Source: Kiritimatiellia bacterium | GTDB taxonomy: Bacteria; Verrucomicrobiota; Kiritimatiellia; RFP12; UBA1067 | Direction: 5' to 3' | Length of the DNA: 10,511 nt | NCBI GenBank assembly: GCA_017479035.1 | Contig: JAFVCR010000187.1 | Span: 1 to 10,511, forward strand | Notes under the pieces: generated by a model | What the model was told of the DNA's origin: nothing | Database searches by the model: none | The model's input: the letters and a program-made list of their open reading frames with translations, nothing else | Part shown: piece by piece, positions 5,614 through 10,511 of the stretch | Numbering within the stretch: the first letter of the stretch is position 1 | Layout: each line of letters starts with the position of its first letter | Made by a program: the position numbers and the translations under genes

Positions 5614-7407
5614 ATGAAACAATTGACGGCAGATGAATTGAGAGAAACGTATCTAGGCTTCTTCGAGGAGAAGGGGCATGCGCGGATTTCCGGCGCAAGC
5701 GTGATTCCGGACAACGACCCGACGGTTCTTTTCACCACTGCGGGGATGCATCCGCTAGTGCCGTATCTCCTGGGGCAGCCGCATCCGGCGGGACGGCGCT
5801 TGACGGACGTGCAGAAGTGCATCCGCACGGGCGACATCGATGCCGTGGGCGACAGCGCACACCTCACGTTCTTCGAGATGCTCGGCAACTGGTCGCTGGG
5901 GGATTACTTCAAGAAAGAGGCGATCGCTTGGAGTTTCGAGTTTCTGACGCAGCGCCTAGGCTTCGACGCAAAAGATCTGTACGTCACGGTATTTGCGGGA
6001 GAGGACGGCATACCCAAGGACGATGAGGCGATTGCGCTCTGGAAGGAGCAGGGGTTGCCGGACTCCCATATTTTCCCGCTGCCGCGTGAGGACAACTGGT
6101 GGGGGCCTGCGGGCGAGACAGGGCCGTGCGGCCCGGATACGGAGATGTTCATCGATACGGGCAAACCCGCTTGCGGGCACGAGTGCCGTCCCGGATGCCA
6201 TTGCGGCAAGTTCATAGAGATTTGGAACAACGTCTTCATGCAGTTCAACAAAACGGCGGAAGGCAAATACGAACCGCTCGCGCAGAAGAACGTGGATACG
6301 GGCATGGGCGTGGAGCGCACGGTGTGCATGCTCACCGGCAAGCCAACGGTGTTCGACACGGAAATCTTTGCGCCGATCATGGCGAAGATAGCGGAACTTT
6401 CCACGAAAACGCCGGACGACAAGGATCTCGACATCAAAGCGCGGCGCATAATCGCCGACCACATGCGCACGGCCACGTTCATACTCTGCGACCCCAAGGG
6501 CGGCGTGAAGCCGGGCAACATCGGCGCGAATTACGTGTTGAGGCGTTTGATACGCCGCGCCGTGCGCTACAGCCGCTTCCTGGGAATGGCAGAAGGTTTC
6601 ACGGGAGAAATCGCAAAGGTCATAAGCGCGAAGTATTCGCACTTCTATCCGGAACTTGCCGAACACCTCGAACAGTGCATTGCCGACCTCGACGCGGAGG
6701 AAAAGCGTTTCAACCAGACGCTCGACAAGGGCGAGGCGATGTTCAACAAGGTGGCCGAGCAATTGAAGGCGCACGGCCAGAACCAGATAAGCGGCAAGAC
6801 GGCATTCAAACTCTACGACACGTTTGGGTTTCCGTTCGAGATGACGTGCGAACTTGCGGAGCAGAACAATCTCACCGTTGACAAGGACGGCTTTGAAGAG
6901 GCGAACCGTAAGCACCAGGAATTGAGCCGCACGACGTCGGCGGGGTCGTTCAAGGCGGGGTTGCAGGATCACAGCGAAATCGTAACGCGCATGCATACGG
7001 CGACGCACCTCCTCCACGCCGCGCTGCACAAGGTGCTTGGCGAGGGCGCGAACCAGAAAGGCTCGAACATAACGCCGGAACGGCTGCGCTTCGATTTCAC
7101 GTGGCCGGAGAAGATGACACCGGAGCAGATAAAGGCGGTGGAAGACCTCGTAAACGAGAAAATCCAGGAGGCAATCCCCGTGGAGAAGACGATGACCACA
7201 GTGGAGGAGGCCAAGAAACTCGGCGCAATGGCGCTTTTCTCGTCGAAATACGGCGAGCAAGTTTCGATGTATACGATAGGCGATTTCTCGCGTGAGATTT
7301 GCGGCGGGCCGCACGTTGCGAACACGGCGGAAGTGGGGAAATTCAAGATCGTGAAGGAGCAATCGTCCTCCGCCGGCGTGCGCCGCATCAAAGCCGTGGT
7401 GGAGTGA
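5614..7407 (+). CDS. alaS: Alanyl-tRNA synthetase, short form without C-Ala domain
   Basis: This 597-residue class II synthetase charges tRNA-Ala. The aminoacylation core has FTTAGMHPLVPYLLG, the motif 2 region HLTFFEMLGNWSLGDYFK and motif 3 GMGVER (230-235). A cysteine cluster C187, C191, C195, C197 (CX3CX3CXC) just before KFIEIWN looks like a zinc site absent from E. coli AlaRS. The editing domain is present with its zinc ligands H461, H465 (HTATH) and C563, H567 (CGGPH), so clearance of Ser- and Gly-tRNA should be kept. The protein ends at GVRRIKAVVE, directly after the editing domain; E. coli AlaRS (about 875 residues) continues with DHHA1/C-Ala. Short forms of this kind are known from candidate-phyla bacteria. 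GAGGAG at 5601-5606 lies 7 bases before the ATG. Codon use favours C-ending codons, suggesting high expression. Confidence 0.95.
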   Translation: MKQLTADELRETYLGFFEEKGHARISGASVIPDNDPTVLFTTAGMHPLVPYLLGQPHPAGRRLTDVQKCIRTGDIDAVGDSAHLTFFEMLGNWSLGDYFKKEAIAWSFEFLTQRLGFDAKDLYVTVFAGEDGIPKDDEAIALWKEQGLPDSHIFPLPREDNWWGPAGETGPCGPDTEMFIDTGKPACGHECRPGCHCGKFIEIWNNVFMQFNKTAEGKYEPLAQKNVDTGMGVERTVCMLTGKPTVFDTEIFAPIMAKIAELSTKTPDDKDLDIKARRIIADHMRTATFILCDPKGGVKPGNIGANYVLRRLIRRAVRYSRFLGMAEGFTGEIAKVISAKYSHFYPELAEHLEQCIADLDAEEKRFNQTLDKGEAMFNKVAEQLKAHGQNQISGKTAFKLYDTFGFPFEMTCELAEQNNLTVDKDGFEEANRKHQELSRTTSAGSFKAGLQDHSEIVTRMHTATHLLHAALHKVLGEGANQKGSNITPERLRFDFTWPEKMTPEQIKAVEDLVNEKIQEAIPVEKTMTTVEEAKKLGAMALFSSKYGEQVSMYTIGDFSREICGGPHVANTAEVGKFKIVKEQSSSAGVRRIKAVVE

Positions 7408-7442
7408 GGAGTCGTCCGCTTCTTTGAGGGCATTTGCGGGAT

Positions 7443-8393
7443 ATGATACTGACGGACGAAGAGGCTGTTAGCGTATTGCGCTACGAAGAGGAATGCCGCC
7501 ACAAGGCGGCAGTGAACGGCGGCAACGGAAGCGGATCCGTGGCGGGATATTTGAACGCTGCGATGGAAGCAGTGCTGCGGAACATACGCGAAGTGGAACG
7601 CAGCGAAGCATTCTACAGACGCGAGAGCGGCACAACGCCGCAACTGCCGGTCTCGCATTCGCTGGGGGTGGCGGCGCGGAGCAATCCGCTGTTGAACCTT
7701 TGCATGATGGCGATGCTGTTTGTGAAATCGCCGCAATTCATGTTCGAGCGCAACGAGTTCCGCAATACGCTGGACATGGCGTATTTGTATATTGCGATGC
7801 TGGGAAGACTGGTGCCGTCGTCGGCGAGAGTGGAACAGTTGAAGCAAGGGTTCGTGGCGTTCAAAGATGCGATATTCCGCGAGGACGCGATAAGAGATAC
7901 GTCCGACAAACCGATCCTGCGGCTGTTGGCGGCGGTGGATGGCGTGATGGCCGCCACGTTGAGCGTGGCGGAGGAGTTCAACCGGCTGGAAGGGGAGATA
8001 CGGAAGGTCGAAGAAACAAAGGCGTTTCTCGAGGGCTGCCGCTTAAAGACGGAAATCGGGAAAGAATCGTTTGCCTCGATGCGCAGGCTTGCACGCGAGA
8101 TAGCAAACGAAACGGTGAGGACGCTAAAGGATGCCGAGCCGCGCACGAAAAAAGTGGCTTCGGCGACGCGTGAGAAACAGATCGACGCGGTGAAGGAGGA
8201 ACTCAAAAAACGCGTCAAGAGGGGAATCGACATAGGCGAGCGTGGAGGGCTGCGGCAGGTCTGCCGCAAGATATTCATGACGTGGCCAGGCAGGGATGAC
8301 GACGGATACGATGGCTATCCCACAGTAGATGCACTCTACAACTACTGCCACCAGCACCACATTGTGGACAATCTTGGCATTTACGCCAATTGA
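7443..8393 (+). CDS. Hypothetical helical protein upstream of ravA
   Basis: I do not recognise this 316-residue protein. It is mostly predicted helix, with no signal peptide or clear membrane span. An acidic N-terminus (LTDEEAVSVLRYEEE) leads to a Gly/Asn/Ser linker near residues 25-33, then a hydrophobic helical middle (NPLLNLCMMAMLFVKSPQF). A long charged region with coiled-coil character, basic in its second half (KQIDAVKEELKKRVKRG), follows. The C-terminal segment GYPTVDALYNYCHQHHIVDN could be a small helical or winged-helix end, but this is a guess. ATG 7443 is preferred over TTG 7434. GAGGG at 7426-7430 is 12 bases from the ATG and only 3 from the TTG, so the start is uncertain. The gene begins 35 bases after alaS with no convincing promoter, so it may be co-transcribed with alaS. 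The ravA gene follows after a hairpin and a promoter. Confidence 0.75.
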   Translation: MILTDEEAVSVLRYEEECRHKAAVNGGNGSGSVAGYLNAAMEAVLRNIREVERSEAFYRRESGTTPQLPVSHSLGVAARSNPLLNLCMMAMLFVKSPQFMFERNEFRNTLDMAYLYIAMLGRLVPSSARVEQLKQGFVAFKDAIFREDAIRDTSDKPILRLLAAVDGVMAATLSVAEEFNRLEGEIRKVEETKAFLEGCRLKTEIGKESFASMRRLAREIANETVRTLKDAEPRTKKVASATREKQIDAVKEELKKRVKRGIDIGERGGLRQVCRKIFMTWPGRDDDGYDGYPTVDALYNYCHQHHIVDNLGIYAN

Positions 8394-8403
8394 CAATATC
8401 GTT

Positions 8404-8429
8404 CGTGAGCCGTATTCTTGCGGCTCGCG
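8404..8429. terminator. Hairpin after the hypothetical gene
   Basis: A 9-bp stem (8404-8412 with 8421-8429, one G-T pair) encloses an 8-base loop TATTCTTG, starting 11 bases after the stop codon. The position fits a terminator or mRNA-end hairpin, but GC-rich sequence rather than a T-run follows. Confidence 0.5.
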
Positions 8430-8448
8430 CGGCGGCGTGCAGAATTAT

Positions 8449-8478
8449 TTGGCATAACCGTCAAGCGCATGGTAGGAT
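8449..8478 (+). promoter_or_regulatory. Sigma70-type promoter of ravA
   Basis: TTGGCA (8449-8454), an 18-base spacer and TAGGAT (8473-8478) lie 33 bases before the ravA ATG. It follows the 8404-8429 hairpin, so ravA is probably transcribed separately from the upstream gene. Confidence 0.62.
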
Positions 8479-8480
8479 AT

Positions 8481-8509
8481 TGCCGTTTCAACCAACAAAG
8501 GAAACGGCA
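8481..8509. promoter_or_regulatory. 9-bp palindrome at the ravA transcript start and RBS
   Basis: TGCCGTTTC (8481-8489) and GAAACGGCA (8501-8509) are perfect reverse complements around an 11-base spacer. The predicted start of transcription (about 8485) falls in the left arm, and the AAAGGAA ribosome site (8498-8503) overlaps the right arm. It could be a repressor operator, or an RNA hairpin limiting ribosome access if transcription starts slightly earlier. Confidence 0.55.
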
Positions 8510-8511
8510 TA

Positions 8512-10053
8512 ATGAAACGCAAAGAACGAATAGAAAAGCTGCTCGAGAAATTGGGCGCGAACCTTTACGAACGCGAAGACATACTGGCGAAGTGCCTTTT
8601 GGCGGCATTGAGCGGAGAGTCGGTATTCATGTACGGCCCGCCCGGAACGGCAAAGAGCCTGATAGCGCGGAGAGTGGCGTGCGCGTTTGCAGAAACGGGA
8701 TATTTCGAGTGCCTCATGAACAGGTTTACTACGCCGGAAGAACTTTTCGGGCCGGTGAGCCTGAAGGCATTGAAGGAGGACAGGTATCTGCGCAAGACAG
8801 AGAACTGCCTGCCAGAGGCGGAGTTCGCGTTTCTGGACGAGATATGGAAGGCCGGCCCTGGCATATTGAACACGTTGCTTACGATATTGAACGAGCGGAA
8901 ATTCCGCAACGATGGCACCGTGTGCGACGTTCCTCTCAAGGGCATCGTTGCCGCGAGCAACGAGACCCCGGCGCAGGGGCAGGGATTGGAGGCGCTTTAC
9001 GACAGGTTCGCCATACGCCTCAAAGTGGAGCCTCTCAAGAAGAAAGATAATTTCATGACGCTGCTCGGCGGCGACAGAGTGCAGGGAACGGTGAAAGTGG
9101 AGAAGGAACTCGCGTTCGACGAAAACGAGTGGACGGCGATGATGGGGGAAATCGACAAGGTGAAATTTTCCGAAGATGCCTGCAATATCATCCATGCAGT
9201 GCGCAAAGCCATAGAAGACTACAACAGCGACATCGAAAAGAAGAAAAATACGAAGAAGACACGGCTGTACGTCTCGGACAGGCGTTGGCAGAAAATCGCC
9301 CGCGTATTGAAAACGGCTGCATACCTGTGCGACCGGGACGAAGTGCTGCCGGTAGATACTGCGATACTTGCATCTTCACTGTGGAGCGATCCTTCGCAGC
9401 AAACGGACGTGCAAAAAATGGTGGAAGATGCCATGAGGGAAAACAGCATCCAGGAAACCGTGGCATTGGACGAGTGGGAAGAGGAGGTTGATTCTCGAGA
9501 AACGATCATCAATGAAACGCTTTATCATTCCGCCAATAAATACGAAACCAAGACAATAAACGGTGTCGAGTATTTTGAAGTTTCCCCACAAGGCTCGAAC
9601 ACTCTTATATATATTCGTGCAGACAAACTCGGCACGAGCGGCAGTCACGGTGCCGTAGATCAACACGGGAGCCAATTATCGGATTGGGCTTATACTTTCA
9701 ATGGAAGCGAGACTTGTTCCATAACCCACACGATATATTATGGTCAAAGTCAAGACTACAGATTCGAGCCTAAAAAGATTTTCAAGGCCGGGGATCGCAA
9801 GTGTTTCTCGCCGAAAGTGAAAAATGAACTGCAGAAGGACATCTCACTTCTCGAAGAGAAGCGCGAGGAAATCGAAAGAGCAGTAAATCAGCGCATTTCC
9901 GAAGTACGCGCGAAAAACGCAACGCCGTTCGTGAGCGAAGCGCAGCAGAAACTGCTCATCGCGGCACAGAGTGAAATCCTGGAGAGATTGGGAAGCGGGC
10001 GTATGCGCTTGGAACGCATCAAGCAGAAAATAGACAATCACATCAACGGATAG
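8512..10053 (+). CDS. ravA: RavA-type MoxR AAA+ ATPase
   Basis: This 513-residue MoxR-family ATPase is close to the RavA branch (E. coli RavA, 498 residues). It has LLAALSGESVF, Walker A GPPGTAKS (42-49), RFTTPEELFGP (71-81), Walker B with D109/E110 in FLDEIWKAGPGILNTLL, sensor 1 N150 in AASNE, the arginine finger region LYDRF (R165), and sensor 2 YVSDRRWQK (253-261). RavA works as a hexameric chaperone-like ATPase with the VWA protein ViaA, linked in E. coli to respiratory complexes and lysine decarboxylase. Residues about 340-430 form a beta-rich segment in the place of the RavA LARA domain but without evident similarity to it. It is encoded by AT-richer DNA than its flanks. A helical, coiled-coil-like tail (435-513) ends the protein, matching the triple-helix region that brackets LARA. 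Start chosen at ATG 8512, ten bases after AAGG. Confidence 0.9.
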   Translation: MKRKERIEKLLEKLGANLYEREDILAKCLLAALSGESVFMYGPPGTAKSLIARRVACAFAETGYFECLMNRFTTPEELFGPVSLKALKEDRYLRKTENCLPEAEFAFLDEIWKAGPGILNTLLTILNERKFRNDGTVCDVPLKGIVAASNETPAQGQGLEALYDRFAIRLKVEPLKKKDNFMTLLGGDRVQGTVKVEKELAFDENEWTAMMGEIDKVKFSEDACNIIHAVRKAIEDYNSDIEKKKNTKKTRLYVSDRRWQKIARVLKTAAYLCDRDEVLPVDTAILASSLWSDPSQQTDVQKMVEDAMRENSIQETVALDEWEEEVDSRETIINETLYHSANKYETKTINGVEYFEVSPQGSNTLIYIRADKLGTSGSHGAVDQHGSQLSDWAYTFNGSETCSITHTIYYGQSQDYRFEPKKIFKAGDRKCFSPKVKNELQKDISLLEEKREEIERAVNQRISEVRAKNATPFVSEAQQKLLIAAQSEILERLGSGRMRLERIKQKIDNHING

Positions 10054-10060
10054 GTTTGCA

Positions 10061-10511
10061 ATGCGAAGTATCGACATATTGCTGAAGAGTGTTCTTCGGC
10101 TACTGCTGGCGCTGCTGCAGAAGAAGTTTCCGGAATTTGCGGGGGATGGAATTTTGCCGGTCGTGAAGAGCCTGGTAGCGAAAAAGCGCGGTTGGCTCGA
10201 GAAGAATTCCGCATTGCGCGAGTTGCGGCGGCATGGCGTGAGCTTGCGCCTCGCCGAATCCCGCCACAGGCGTTTCCCTGCTACCGTGGAGACCTGCCGC
10301 AACAACATGGCCGGCTACAAGATGCTGCGCCCCAGTTTGGGCTGCTCGTTCTGGGAATACAAGCTGAAGCAGAACGAGGATCCTGCAATAGTGGAGAAAG
10401 ACGTGCTTGCAGAATGGCGCGCGTATTACGACAAGCGCGTAGAAGAAGAGGAGCTGGCGGCAATCGAAAATCTGCGCAACGAATTGTGGGAGAGCATTGA
10501 GAAGTGGATCA
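10061..10511 (+). CDS. Unknown protein after ravA, 5' part
   Basis: A frame opens at ATG 10061, seven bases after the ravA stop, and runs without a stop to the window edge (150 codons). The N-terminus is leucine-rich (SIDILLKSVLRLLLALLQKKF) and could be an amphipathic helix rather than a true membrane span. A basic region (RRHGVSLRLAESRHRRF) and a charged helical stretch (EEEELAAIENLRNELWESIEKW) follow. I see no similarity to the start of E. coli ViaA. In RavA-type loci the next gene usually encodes a VWA-domain partner, and in ViaA the VWA domain is C-terminal, so it would lie beyond the window. Only a weak ribosome site (GGATAGG across the ravA stop) is seen, so translational coupling to ravA is likely. 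Confidence 0.72.
   Translation, partial: MRSIDILLKSVLRLLLALLQKKFPEFAGDGILPVVKSLVAKKRGWLEKNSALRELRRHGVSLRLAESRHRRFPATVETCRNNMAGYKMLRPSLGCSFWEYKLKQNEDPAIVEKDVLAEWRAYYDKRVEEEELAAIENLRNELWESIEKWI

Noticed and set aside
5956..7362. 468-codon open frame antisense to alaS
   Set aside because: It mirrors the alaS codon pattern, is Arg/His/Leu-rich without domain motifs, and alaS is certain. A shadow frame of GC-rich DNA.
7442..7447. TATGAT as a -10 box of the unknown gene
   Set aside because: No -35 box stands 16-18 bases upstream, and the hexamer overlaps the likely start codon.

Overview
The window reads as bacterial chromosome: GC-rich, densely packed, and plus-strand coding except for one gene. 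Several traits together suggest, without proving, a member of the PVC superphylum (Kiritimatiellota, Lentisphaerota or Verrucomicrobiota type). These traits are repeat-filled spacers of the CACGAAATA, ACACAGAG and TTTGCAG kinds, a short alanyl-tRNA synthetase lacking the C-Ala domain, a divergent EF-G, and promoters of the form TTGCNN-17-TAKAAT. The taxon call rests on memory of such genomes, not on a search.

Region 1 (1-1462) holds the 3' part of a bioF-like PLP enzyme gene that overlaps a menA-like UbiA prenyltransferase by 11 nt, so cofactor and quinone synthesis are translationally coupled. Convergent to them is a family 2 glycosyltransferase (2272-1493, minus). Its promoter sits so close to the start codon that the mRNA is probably leaderless.

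Region 2 (2273-2659) is a 387-base spacer with no gene. It holds the glycosyltransferase promoter, at least three kinds of short repeat (7-bp arrays in both orientations, a 9-bp array, and a GC-rich palindrome pair) and the rpe promoter.

Region 3 (2660-7407) is a housekeeping block: rpe (ribulose-phosphate 3-epimerase), an EF-G gene with an atypical domain IV, a 117-bp inverted-repeat element with 43-bp arms, and alaS.

Region 4 (7443-10511) is the least familiar part. A helical protein of unknown family is followed by a hairpin, a promoter and a 9-bp palindrome at the predicted transcript start. Then come a RavA-type MoxR AAA+ ATPase with a beta-rich, AT-richer C-terminal insert, and the start of a closely following unknown gene in the position where ViaA-like von Willebrand factor A partners usually lie. 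This is the best candidate for an undescribed variant system: the ATPase core is conserved, while the partner-binding domain and neighbours look unlike the enterobacterial RavA-ViaA pair. No RNA genes, insertion sequences or CRISPR arrays were found.
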